A stretch of DNA of 64,000 nucleotides from CAIQJJ01 sp049325275 (GTDB taxonomy: Bacteria; Chloroflexota; Anaerolineae; Anaerolineales; UBA4823): the NCBI GenBank assembly GCA_049325275.1, contig JBMOLU010000085.1, positions 62,001-126,000 on the forward strand, written 5' to 3'. The position numbers were made by a program, and so were the translations under genes. This document shows positions 50,263-58,745 of this stretch, one piece after another. The first letter of the stretch is position 1, and the number at the start of each line of letters is the position of its first letter. Below the pieces are notes generated by a model. It was given only the letters and a program-made list of their open reading frames with translations. It was not told the origin of the DNA and searched no databases.

Positions 50263-51758
50263 TAGACACCTCCTACCAGCCGCAGGATATTCTCGACACC
50301 CGATTCGATCAGGGGAGCCATGACCGACGGATAGACACCAATCGCAACCATAATGACACAGATCAACACGAGGGCCACTTTATCGAGCACGGTCACGTCA
50401 CCGATGGCATGCGTGCCGGCGGCCTCGTCGCCGTATTCAAAGGCCGGCGGCAGCGCGCCGAAGAAAACCTTGCCGATGATGCGGATGATGTACGATGCCG
50501 TGATCACGATCGAGATGGCCGCCAAGATCGCTACCCATGGCTGCACGCGCCATACGCCCATGAAAATCGGAAACTCGGCCACGAATCCTGACAGCCCCGG
50601 CATGCCCATCGAAACCAGGCCGCCGAGGATGAAAGCCACCGTCACCAGCGGCATCTTCTTCGAGATGCCGCCCAGTTCGGGAATCTGGCGCGTGTGCGTA
50701 CGGTCGTAGATCATGCCGACCACGGCGAAGAAAAGCGCCGTCATGACCCCGTGCGAGAACATTTGCAGGCCGGCCCCCACCAGCCCTTCCTTGGTCAGGG
50801 TGGCAAAGCCCAACATCACCAGACCCATGTGCGAAACGGAGGAGAATCCGATGACGTACTTGAAATCCTTCTGCACCATGGCGATGAAGGCCCCATAGAC
50901 CACGTTGACGGTCGCCAGGCCCAGGATCAGCCACTTCCAGAAGACGGCGCCTTCGGGCAGCAGCATGATGCCGACGCGCAGGGCGGCAAAAGCGCCCAGC
51001 TTCATCAGCACCCCGGCGTGGAACATCGAAACCGCCGTGGGAGCGGCCACGTGGCCGTCGGGCGACCAGTTGTGGAAGGGGAAGATGCCCCCCAGGATGG
51101 CGAAGCCAAGGAAAACCGGCAGGAACCAGACTTGCTGGAACTGCGTGGAGAAACCGGCCCTCTCCAGCGCCAGCATATCGAATGTATTCAGCCCTGACTC
51201 GAAATACATCACCAATGCGCCGACCAGGGCGATCACCGAGCCGACAAAAAGATAGAGCGTCAGCTTCATGGCAGCATATTCGCGCGTCTTTACCCAGCCC
51301 CAGATGGCGATCAACAAATACATCGGGAAAACGGCGATCTCGTAGAAGAAAAACAACATGAACAGATCGAGCGAAACGAAGACGCCAAACACCCCACTGG
51401 CCAGGATGAACAGGAAAGCGAAGAACTCGCGCGGCCGGTCTTCGATTCCCCAGGAGATCAGCACGCCGGTGAACATGACCACGCCGGTCAGCAGCACCAA
51501 GGGAGCGCTCATGCCATCGACGCCCACATAGTAGGAAATCCCCAGGAAGGGCAGCCAGGCGTATTTTTCGATGAACTGGTACCCGCCGATTTGCGTGTTA
51601 TAGGCGAAATAAACCCAGATCGAAAGCAGCAGGGCAAAAGTGGCCGCCGCCAGCGCCGCAGCGCGGATTTCACCTTTGCGCTCGGCCGGAAAGAGCAAAA
51701 TCAGCAATCCGGCAACGATGGGGGCGAAAACAATGGCGCTCAAAATAGGAAATGGCAT
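50262..51758 (-). CDS. nuoM: NADH-quinone oxidoreductase subunit M, second copy
   Basis: 498-aa Mrp antiporter-like subunit with 14 helices. Landmarks: LMLFFFYEIAVFPMYLLIAIWG, PFHNWSPDGHVAAPTAVSMFHAGVLMKLGAFA and DFKYVIGFSSVSHMG. The second block differs from normal NuoM (HTWLPDAH), so this copy has diverged. ATG 51758 chosen for its ribosome site GAGGTG. It overlaps nuoN by one base. Two adjacent NuoM genes would add a fourth antiporter-like pumping unit. Confidence 0.92.
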   Translation of the reverse strand: MPFPILSAIVFAPIVAGLLILLFPAERKGEIRAAALAAATFALLLSIWVYFAYNTQIGGYQFIEKYAWLPFLGISYYVGVDGMSAPLVLLTGVVMFTGVLISWGIEDRPREFFAFLFILASGVFGVFVSLDLFMLFFFYEIAVFPMYLLIAIWGWVKTREYAAMKLTLYLFVGSVIALVGALVMYFESGLNTFDMLALERAGFSTQFQQVWFLPVFLGFAILGGIFPFHNWSPDGHVAAPTAVSMFHAGVLMKLGAFAALRVGIMLLPEGAVFWKWLILGLATVNVVYGAFIAMVQKDFKYVIGFSSVSHMGLVMLGFATLTKEGLVGAGLQMFSHGVMTALFFAVVGMIYDRTHTRQIPELGGISKKMPLVTVAFILGGLVSMGMPGLSGFVAEFPIFMGVWRVQPWVAILAAISIVITASYIIRIIGKVFFGALPPAFEYGDEAAGTHAIGDVTVLDKVALVLICVIMVAIGVYPSVMAPLIESGVENILRLVGGV

Positions 51759-51785
51759 GGAACACCTCAAATCAGGCAGAATCCG

Positions 51786-53345
51786 CTAGAACAGAACTTT
51801 CACCGCATCGTCGATCACGGCCAACAACCAGCCGGGCCAGACGCCCAGCCAAAGAATCAACACCATCAACGGAAGCATGACGACGATCTCGCGCAAGTTG
51901 ATCTCCGCCAGGCCGTGCGCTTCCCAGTGGTGGTTGAGCGGGCCGTGCAGCACCTGCTTGATACCTTTCAAAATGTAGGCGCCGGTAAAAAGCAGGCCGA
52001 TCATCGCCAGGATCGTGTAGAGGGTCATGACCGGCCAGGCACCGCGCACCACCAGGAACTCGGAAACGAAACCGTTCAAGCCGGGCAGGCCGAGGGAGGC
52101 CATGGAGGTGAAAATCAACATGCCACCGTAGATCGGTACGAGCGGGAACAGGCCGCCGAAGTCGTTCAGGTTACGCGTGTGCGTGCGCTCGTAAATCACG
52201 CCGACCAGGAAGAACATCCCCGCCGCCGACAGGCCGTGGTTGAACATCTGCAGCACGGCGCCATCCATTGCCAGCACCGCATCCTTGCTGCCGGCGGCAT
52301 AGGCCGCCGCGGCAATGCCGAGCACGACAAAACCCATGTGATTGACCGAGGAATAAGCCACCAGGCGCTTGAAATCGTTCTGCCCGAAGGCGGCAAAGGC
52401 GCCAAAGACGATCGCCAGCACGGCCAGCAGGCCCAGCCAGGGGGCGTAGAGGCGCGATTCGAGCGGGTAGAGCGGCAGCACCAGGCGCAGGAAACCGTAC
52501 GCGCCGAGCTTGAGCAGCACACCGGCCAGGATCATCGAGCCGGCCGTCGGCGCCTCGGTGTGCGCATCGGGCAGCCAGGTGTGGAAGGGCCAGACGGGCA
52601 CCTTGACTGCGAAGGCGATCACGAAGGCCCAGAAAGCCACCGCCTTGACGGCGGCAACCGGAATATTGAAGGGGATATTGGCAAGCTGTGTCAGGCCGGG
52701 CCAGACCTCGAACAGCCGGGGTAGATCGTACGTGCCGGCGGCGATGCCGATCATTTGGATGGCCAGCAGCAGGCCGAGCGAACCGGCCATGGTGAAAATG
52801 ATGAATTTGAAGGAAGCGTATGTACGCGCCGGGAGCGAAAAGCCCTTCCAGACTTCACGCTCGCCCTTCTCGCTGCCCCACTGGTTGATCAGGAAGTACA
52901 TCGGCACGAGGCCGATCTCCCAGAAAACGAAGAAGAGCAGCAGATCGAGCGAAAGGAAAACGCCCAGCATTCCCGTTTCGAGGAACAGAAACAGGAACAG
53001 ATAAGCCTTGACACGATCTTCCACGCTGAAGGAGGCCAGAATGGCGATCGGAGTCAGCAGCGTGGTCAGCAGGACCATCGCCAGCGAGATGCCATCCACG
53101 CCCAGGTGGTAACTGGAATGGATCGCCGCATACCAGACGGCCTGCTGCTCGAACTGGAATCCCGCCTGCCCGCGCTGGAAGTTGAACCACAACACCAGCG
53201 CCAGCCCGAGGGGGATCAGGCTGCCCAGCAGGGCTACCCAGCGCAAGACGGCTTTCTCTTCCCTGGGGATCAGCAGCAGGAACAGCGCCACCAGCGTGGG
53301 CACGAACAGGATGAGTGAGAGGAGATTATTCAAAATAAAGTCCAT
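51786..53345 (-). CDS. nuoM: NADH-quinone oxidoreductase subunit M, first copy
   Basis: 519-aa Mrp antiporter-like subunit. It keeps the standard NuoM signatures: LLLFFVFWEIGLVPMYFLINQWG, PFHTWLPDAHTEAPTAGSMILAGVLLKLGAYG and DFKRLVAYSSVNHMGFVVLG. Start at ATG 53345 with GGGAG upstream. It lies between nuoL and the second nuoM. Confidence 0.94.
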   Translation of the reverse strand: MDFILNNLLSLILFVPTLVALFLLLIPREEKAVLRWVALLGSLIPLGLALVLWFNFQRGQAGFQFEQQAVWYAAIHSSYHLGVDGISLAMVLLTTLLTPIAILASFSVEDRVKAYLFLFLFLETGMLGVFLSLDLLLFFVFWEIGLVPMYFLINQWGSEKGEREVWKGFSLPARTYASFKFIIFTMAGSLGLLLAIQMIGIAAGTYDLPRLFEVWPGLTQLANIPFNIPVAAVKAVAFWAFVIAFAVKVPVWPFHTWLPDAHTEAPTAGSMILAGVLLKLGAYGFLRLVLPLYPLESRLYAPWLGLLAVLAIVFGAFAAFGQNDFKRLVAYSSVNHMGFVVLGIAAAAYAAGSKDAVLAMDGAVLQMFNHGLSAAGMFFLVGVIYERTHTRNLNDFGGLFPLVPIYGGMLIFTSMASLGLPGLNGFVSEFLVVRGAWPVMTLYTILAMIGLLFTGAYILKGIKQVLHGPLNHHWEAHGLAEINLREIVVMLPLMVLILWLGVWPGWLLAVIDDAVKVLF

Positions 53346-53400
53346 ACCGTACTCCCGGCCACCAAAAACCAGCCGGCCAACCGGCCGGAAGACCAACACG

Positions 53401-55575
53401 CTAACACATTAACCAAAAAACCACCATCCCGACCACGAAAATCACAGCAGCGATCATGTACTGCTGCACCCGCCCGGTCTGGATGACCTTCAAGAACTGG
53501 CCGAATTCGTTCGTAAACGAGCCGACCTTGTCGCCGGCGCCGTTGACCACCGGCAGATCGAAACGCTCGCGCAACGCCGCCCCCAGCATAGGGAAAACAC
53601 GCGCCACGCCGTGTAAGATGCCATCGATGCCGCGCCGGTCCATCCAGGCCGATGTGAAGGTTTCGGAAAACCAGATCGCCGGCCGGACCACGCGCAAGTC
53701 GTACAACTCATCGATGTAATACTTGTTTTTCAGCCAACGATAAAGCCCGCGCAGGTACTTTTGCAGCGGATCGGCCTCACCGGCCTGGAAATTGCGGTAA
53801 AGGAAGTAGCCCCCCGCCAAACCGAGCAGGGCAATGACCACAGAGATCGCCATCGGCCAAATGCTAAACGGCAACAATTCCGGATGCTCCGGCAGCGTAC
53901 CGCCGACGAATTCATGCATCCAGTTGGGAATGGCGCCCTGCGTCAGGCCCTCGGGAATGCCGATCCAGCCAAGCCCGACGGCAAACACCGACAGGACGAT
54001 CAACGGCACCGTCATCGTCCAGGGCGTTTCGTGGGCGTGACCGGCTTCCTTGGTGCGGGGCTTGCCGAGGAAGGTCAGCGTGATCTGGCGGGCGGTATAG
54101 AAGGCGGTCAGCAAGGCCGAAACGGCCAGGACGCCGAAAACGATCCAATGCTTGTGGCCGAAAGCGTCGGCTAGGATTTCGTCCTTCGACCAGAAACCGG
54201 CCGTGACGAAGGGAAAGCCCGCAAGCGCCAGGCCGCCGATCAGGAAGGTGATGAAGGTCAGCGGCATTTTGTGGCGCAGGCCGCCCATATTCATCATATC
54301 CTGCGGATCGACCTTGTGGTTGCCCGTGTGAAGCACGCCGTGCTCGACCCCGTGAATGACCGAACCGGAACCCAGGAAGAGCAGCGCCTTGAAGAAGGCG
54401 TGCGTCATCAGGTGGAAGGCGGCCGCCACGTAGGCGCCGATGCCCAGGGCGGCGATCATGTAGCCGAGTTGCGAAATCGTTGAGTAAGCGAGCACGCGCT
54501 TGATGTCGTTCTGCGCCACGGCGATGGTAGCGGCGAAGAGGGCCGTAAACGCCCCGACGACGGCCATCAACGTCATGGCCGGGGTCAGCGGGCTGCCTTC
54601 GTGCCAGCCGGCCGAGAGCAGCGGAAACATGCGAATCACCATGTAAACGCCGGCCGAGACCATCGTGGCGGCATGGATCATGGCCGAAACGGGCGTCGGG
54701 CCTTCCATCGCGTCGGGCAGCCAAACGTGGAGCGGGAACTGCGCCGATTTGCCGATCGTGCCGATGAAGAGCAGGATGCCGATCAGCCCGGCAGCGCTCA
54801 GCCCCGGCACGCCGATCAGCGCCTGGGTCTGCACCAGCTTGTGCATGATGCCTTCGTCGAAGAAAATCGCGCGGAAATTGAGCGTGCCTGCCTCCGAATA
54901 CAGGTAGACCACACCCAAGAGCATGAAAACATCGCCGATGCGGGTCGTCATGAAGGCTTTGATCGCCGCAGCGCGCGCCGAGGGCCTGGCATACCAGAAG
55001 CCGATCAGCAAATACGAGCACAAGCCCATGATCTCCCAGCCGACGAAAAGTGTCAGCAGGTTATCGGAGACGACCAGGGTGTACATGCCGAAGGCGAACA
55101 GGGCGATGAAGGCAAAGAAGCGCGAATACATCGGCTCGACCGAGGGGACCACGTGCGTTTCTGCGCCGTGCCCGTGCAGCGTGACCCCGTGCGGCGGCAA
55201 GCCGGGATGGTCGTGGTCGCCCGCCGGCTGGCCGTAGTTGTGGTAGCCTACCGAATAGATGAAGATCATCAGCACCGTCCAGGCGACGAAGAACAGCGAA
55301 ACCGCCGTGAGCGGATCGACCGCCACGCCGATTTTCAGCGGCTCGCCCAGGCCCACCGGCAGCCAATCGACGGCCGAGGCGAAGGGATGCTCGCCCAGGT
55401 GCGCCACCCCAATCGCACGCACGAAGACAATCATACTGCCCAGCCATGAAAGGAAGGCGGCTGCGATGGCGATCGAGTGGCTGAGCGCCTTGCTCCGGTT
55501 GGTCAGCAGGACGATCAGGGCAAAGGCGATCAGCGGTGGCAGCGGGAGAAGCCAGATGAGCGTTTCTGTTGTCAT
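53401..55575 (-). CDS. nuoL: NADH-quinone oxidoreductase subunit L
   Basis: 724-aa distal pump subunit of complex I with about 16 helices and a C-terminal amphipathic arm that couples the antiporter subunits. Landmarks: LFVGWEIMGLCSYLLIGFWYARPSA, PLHVWLPDAMEGPTPVSAMIHAATMVSAGVYM and DIKRVLAYSTISQLGYM. Longer than E. coli NuoL (613 aa): a His-rich insertion of about 40 residues sits in the loop near residues 110-150. All key charged residues seem present. Confidence 0.95.
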   Translation of the reverse strand: MTTETLIWLLPLPPLIAFALIVLLTNRSKALSHSIAIAAAFLSWLGSMIVFVRAIGVAHLGEHPFASAVDWLPVGLGEPLKIGVAVDPLTAVSLFFVAWTVLMIFIYSVGYHNYGQPAGDHDHPGLPPHGVTLHGHGAETHVVPSVEPMYSRFFAFIALFAFGMYTLVVSDNLLTLFVGWEIMGLCSYLLIGFWYARPSARAAAIKAFMTTRIGDVFMLLGVVYLYSEAGTLNFRAIFFDEGIMHKLVQTQALIGVPGLSAAGLIGILLFIGTIGKSAQFPLHVWLPDAMEGPTPVSAMIHAATMVSAGVYMVIRMFPLLSAGWHEGSPLTPAMTLMAVVGAFTALFAATIAVAQNDIKRVLAYSTISQLGYMIAALGIGAYVAAAFHLMTHAFFKALLFLGSGSVIHGVEHGVLHTGNHKVDPQDMMNMGGLRHKMPLTFITFLIGGLALAGFPFVTAGFWSKDEILADAFGHKHWIVFGVLAVSALLTAFYTARQITLTFLGKPRTKEAGHAHETPWTMTVPLIVLSVFAVGLGWIGIPEGLTQGAIPNWMHEFVGGTLPEHPELLPFSIWPMAISVVIALLGLAGGYFLYRNFQAGEADPLQKYLRGLYRWLKNKYYIDELYDLRVVRPAIWFSETFTSAWMDRRGIDGILHGVARVFPMLGAALRERFDLPVVNGAGDKVGSFTNEFGQFLKVIQTGRVQQYMIAAVIFVVGMVVFWLMC

Positions 55576-55598
55576 GAAACCTCCGAAAATTCACGCAT

Positions 55599-55907
55599 CT
55601 ACCATTTCAGCAAATTGATGTCTTCGGCCACGACCGTGTTGCGGCGACGATAGATCGACAGCACCAGCGCCAGGCCCACGGCCACCTCGGCGGCCGCCAC
55701 GGCAAAGATCAGGATGGCAAAAACCTGCCCGCCCAGCATTTCGGGGGCGCGGTAACGCCAGAAGGCCACCAGGTTGACATTGGCGGCGTTGAGCATCAGC
55801 TCGATGCCCATCAGGATCGCCACGGCATTACGCCGCACCAGCACGCCGTACAACCCGATGGAAAAGAGACCGGCTGCGAAAATCAAATACCATGACAAGG
55901 GGATCAT
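55599..55907 (-). CDS. nuoK: NADH-quinone oxidoreductase subunit K
   Basis: 102-aa three-helix subunit. It carries the conserved Glu in MGIELMLNAANVNLVAFW and the second in AVAAAEVAVGLALVLSIYRRR. It links the E-channel to the antiporter subunits. Confidence 0.95.
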   Translation of the reverse strand: MIPLSWYLIFAAGLFSIGLYGVLVRRNAVAILMGIELMLNAANVNLVAFWRYRAPEMLGGQVFAILIFAVAAAEVAVGLALVLSIYRRRNTVVAEDINLLKW

Positions 55908-55967
55908 TCTGCCTCCGATACAAGAAGACGCCAGCGATCAAGCGTGCGCCGACGTATCCCGTACACT

Positions 55968-56486
55968 TCACGCATCGTGTTTGCGCTCACGCGCCACCCA
56001 AATGGCGCCAATCATCGCCGCCACGAGCAGGATCGAAGCCAACTCGAAGGGCAGCACGTACCCGTCGGGCGAGACCAATTGGGCGCCCAACTGCTTGAGC
56101 AAATCGTTGGAACCAACCGTTAACGGTGGGGGCGGCTCGACGAAACCCGGCCACAGGCGCATCAGCCATACCAGCGCAAAGAAAAAGCCTGCCGAGGCCA
56201 ACGCCGGCAGCCACCAGCCGCGGTTGGTTTGCAGGCGGTCGCTCTTTGGCGCCACCGGCGAAACCATGACCATCAACACGAACAGGATGGCAATCGCCCC
56301 GATGTAGACGACCACCTGCACCACAGCCAGGAACGTGGCGTTGAGCATGGCGTACAACACGGCCACGCCCGCCAGCGTGACGATCAGCCAGAGGGCCGAG
56401 TGCACCAGGTTGTTGGAGGAAACGACCTCCAACGCAGCCAACAAGGAGATGAAAAGAACCGCAAGAAAGACGATTTGCAGGATCAT
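55968..56486 (-). CDS. nuoJ: NADH-quinone oxidoreductase subunit J
   Basis: 172-aa subunit with five helices; the family core is NNLVHSALWLIVTLAGVAVLYAMLNATFLAVVQVVVYIGAIAILFVLMVMV. ATG 56486 overlaps the nuoH stop by four bases; the longer open frame upstream is a nuoH shadow. Confidence 0.94.
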   Translation of the reverse strand: MILQIVFLAVLFISLLAALEVVSSNNLVHSALWLIVTLAGVAVLYAMLNATFLAVVQVVVYIGAIAILFVLMVMVSPVAPKSDRLQTNRGWWLPALASAGFFFALVWLMRLWPGFVEPPPPLTVGSNDLLKQLGAQLVSPDGYVLPFELASILLVAAMIGAIWVARERKHDA

Positions 56487-57754
56487 GACACAGCTCCATC
56501 TTGCGCCGGATTCGCATCCGCCACGGCGGGCTTCTGGGGCGGCACGGCCGTGGGCCGGGGCGTACCGATCACGGGCACCACGCGGGCGCGCTCGGCACGC
56601 CGCGCCAGCCACCAGAAAGCGGCGAAGATCAGCCCGTTGGTTGCCAGGTGAACGAGCACGTAGGGCAGTGTACTCTCCCCCAGCCCCCAGCCCAGGCCGC
56701 TCAGCATCTTTTCGACGATGGCGGTAACCATCAACAGGACCAACGCCAGCGGGGTGAGCACTTTCCAATTGAAGTTCAACATCTGATCGATGCGGAAGCG
56801 CGGCAGGGCGATGCGCATCAGCACCACAACGAAGTAGACTGCGGAGGCCTTCAGGAACAGGTAAAAGACCCCCAGAATCGGCCACTGTTCGGCAAACGGG
56901 CCGCGCCAGCCGCCGAGGAAGAGCGTGGCCATCAAGAGCGAGACGGTGAAGGCGTGCAAGAATTCGCCGACGAAAAACATGCCGAATTTCAACCCCGAAT
57001 ACTCCACCTGGAACCCGGCCACGATTTCCGACTCGGCCTCGAGCAAGTCGAACGGGGCGCGCCCCAATTCGGCCTGCGAGGTGATCAGGAAGATCAACGC
57101 TGCCAGCGGCGCAACCAGGATAAACCACACCGACTGCGACTGGACGATGCTGTTGACGCCCATCGTGCGTGCCAGGAGCACCGGCACCAGCAGCGCCAGC
57201 ACCATTGGCACTTCGTACGCCACCATCTGCGAGACGGTGCGGAAGGCGCCGATCAGGGCGTATTTGTTGTTGGAGGCCCAACCGGCCAGGATGATCCCCA
57301 AGGTGCCAATCGCACCCACGGCAACGATGTAGAGAACGCCCACATCAATGTTGGCGCCGTAGATGGTTGGCGCCAACGGCAGCACCGCCCAGATCAACAG
57401 AACCGCCGAAACGGCCAGGATCGGGGCCAGGTTGTAGGGCACTTTGTCGGCCCCATCGGGCGTGATGTACTCTTTGGTGAAGATCTTGATCATGTCGGGA
57501 AAGGTCTGCAAGATGCCCCAGGGACCGACGCGGTTCGGGCCGAGGCGGTCTTGAATGCGGGCATACAGCTTGCGCTCGACCCAGATCAGCAAAACGACCA
57601 GCAAGAGCGCCACCATACAGACCACGAAAGCGCCCAAAAGCTGGTTGATGATCGTGGCGACATCCGCCGGAACCCCCCACCCGGTCAACAGGCCGTGCAG
57701 CCAGCCGGCAATCCAATTGACGGGATCTTTGAGAAACTCCAGAAAAGCATTCAT
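56483..57754 (-). CDS. nuoH: NADH-quinone oxidoreductase subunit H
   Basis: 423-aa subunit that, with the peripheral arm, forms the quinone chamber. Landmarks: VERKLYARIQDRLGPNRVGPWGILQTFPDMIKIFTKE, RTVSQMVAYEVPM, FDLLEAESEIVAGFQVEYSGLKFGMFF. A Pro/Ala-rich C-terminal tail (about 40 residues) is longer than usual. ATG 57754 follows GGGAG. The 81-base gap to nuoA holds a perfect hairpin. Confidence 0.95.
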   Translation of the reverse strand: MNAFLEFLKDPVNWIAGWLHGLLTGWGVPADVATIINQLLGAFVVCMVALLLVVLLIWVERKLYARIQDRLGPNRVGPWGILQTFPDMIKIFTKEYITPDGADKVPYNLAPILAVSAVLLIWAVLPLAPTIYGANIDVGVLYIVAVGAIGTLGIILAGWASNNKYALIGAFRTVSQMVAYEVPMVLALLVPVLLARTMGVNSIVQSQSVWFILVAPLAALIFLITSQAELGRAPFDLLEAESEIVAGFQVEYSGLKFGMFFVGEFLHAFTVSLLMATLFLGGWRGPFAEQWPILGVFYLFLKASAVYFVVVLMRIALPRFRIDQMLNFNWKVLTPLALVLLMVTAIVEKMLSGLGWGLGESTLPYVLVHLATNGLIFAAFWWLARRAERARVVPVIGTPRPTAVPPQKPAVADANPAQDGAVS

Positions 57755-57785
57755 CCGCACACTCCCAGACGTATTCGACCTTCAA

Positions 57786-57825
57786 CAACAACAAAGGCTG
57801 AAGATCACTTCAGCCTTTGTTGTTG
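57786..57825. repeat. Perfect 18-bp hairpin between nuoA and nuoH
   Basis: 57786-57803 is the exact reverse complement of 57808-57825 with loop atca. It lies 10 bases after the nuoA stop and about 30 bases before the nuoH ATG. No T-run follows on the minus strand, so it is more likely an RNA-processing or mRNA-stability element or a partial terminator that lets nuoA be expressed at a different level. Confidence 0.75.
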
Positions 57826-57835
57826 GCCAAAACGG

Positions 57836-58192
57836 CTATACCCATTCCAGCACGCCCTTGCGCCAGGCGGCCAGCAGCTCGACGAATAAGACAAGAATGA
57901 AGATCACCCCCGAGACCACACCGAACAGATTCAATTGGTCGAACGCCACGGCCCAGGGAAACAGGAAAACCAGTTCGACATCGAAAATCAGAAACGTCAG
58001 GGCGAAAATGTAATACTGCGCCTTGAACTGCACCCAGGTTTCGCCATAGGTTTCGATGCCGCATTCATAGGTTTGGGTTTTCAAAGGGTGAGATTTGCGA
58101 GGCGCCAGGAGACCTGCTATCAAGATCGGCGCACCCGGGAAAATGGCAACAATCAGCAAAAACAGGCCAATGTAAATCCAATCACTCGGCAT
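57836..58192 (-). CDS. nuoA: NADH-quinone oxidoreductase subunit A
   Basis: 118-aa three-helix subunit. Family core: LLAPRKSHPLKTQTYECGIETYGETWVQFKAQYYIFALTFLIFDVELVFLFPWAV, including the Cys-bearing loop and the Asp/Glu cluster. It is the first gene of the unit and is followed by nuoH, not nuoB; nuoB, C, D, E, F, G and I are absent from the window. Ribosome site GAGGAG upstream. Confidence 0.95.
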   Translation of the reverse strand: MPSDWIYIGLFLLIVAIFPGAPILIAGLLAPRKSHPLKTQTYECGIETYGETWVQFKAQYYIFALTFLIFDVELVFLFPWAVAFDQLNLFGVVSGVIFILVLFVELLAAWRKGVLEWV

Positions 58193-58745
58193 GGCATCTC
58201 CTCTTTATCGTTTCCATAAAGCACCGTTCGTAAAAACACCACAGATAAAAATGGGTTATGCTGTTACCCTACCACATCTACCGGGCGTTTACAAATCAGA
58301 CATAACCGAGTTTATTTTACCATAAACGTTTTTGGCTCTCCCGTTTTTTAACAGGATGGATAGCCAGATCTGGGACATTTCTCACAGAAGGCAGAAGGCC
58401 TGTGTCATTTCTCACCAGCAACCGGTTGGGGTTATGCACAAGCGCTCGCCGTTTCTCTGCCTCGGCGTCACCCCGCGCCTGCGTGGTGAAGGGAAACGAC
58501 ATCATTCGACCGGCAAAAAGGTGGTTTTTCCATTACAGTCTTGTTAGATCAGACCATTTCGAGCCACGCGAACTTGACAAGCGATCTTTAAGCGCCAACA
58601 ATAGTATCAGTGCGTTAGAAACCAGCGTTCTTCCGCCCAAAAATATCCCATATGGGTGTATGCGTGGTGGGTATTTCGCGCCCACAGCCCAGGATGGGTA
58701 TCCTTCCCGTTCTTCAGTAAAAGAATCCCTAGTTAGGAGGGCCCG
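58193..58745. promoter_or_regulatory. 553-base divergent intergenic region with direct repeats
   Basis: No credible gene; short frames in it lack start signals and domains. Content: a TAAAAT box on the minus strand (58314-58319) pointing to nuoA; two copies of catttctcac exactly 30 bases apart (58376-58385 and 58406-58415); a stretch around 58456-58490 (ctctgcctcggcg ... gcctgcgtggtga) that resembles dispersed repeats of the form ctctgcgtctctgcgtggtga, from memory; a TTGACA at 58574; and a TAGGAGGG ribosome site at 58734-58741 for the secreted-protein gene. Confidence 0.5.
58574..58603 (+). promoter_or_regulatory. Candidate promoter for the secreted repeat protein
   Basis: A perfect TTGACA at 58574-58579 is followed by AACAAT about 17 bases later (58597-58602). 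The -10 is weak; TAGTAT a few bases further is at an unfavourable 22-base distance. Confidence 0.3.

Noticed and set aside
54601..55449. 282-codon plus-strand frame within nuoL
   Set aside because: His/Arg/Asp-rich antisense translation of a membrane-protein gene without any domain.
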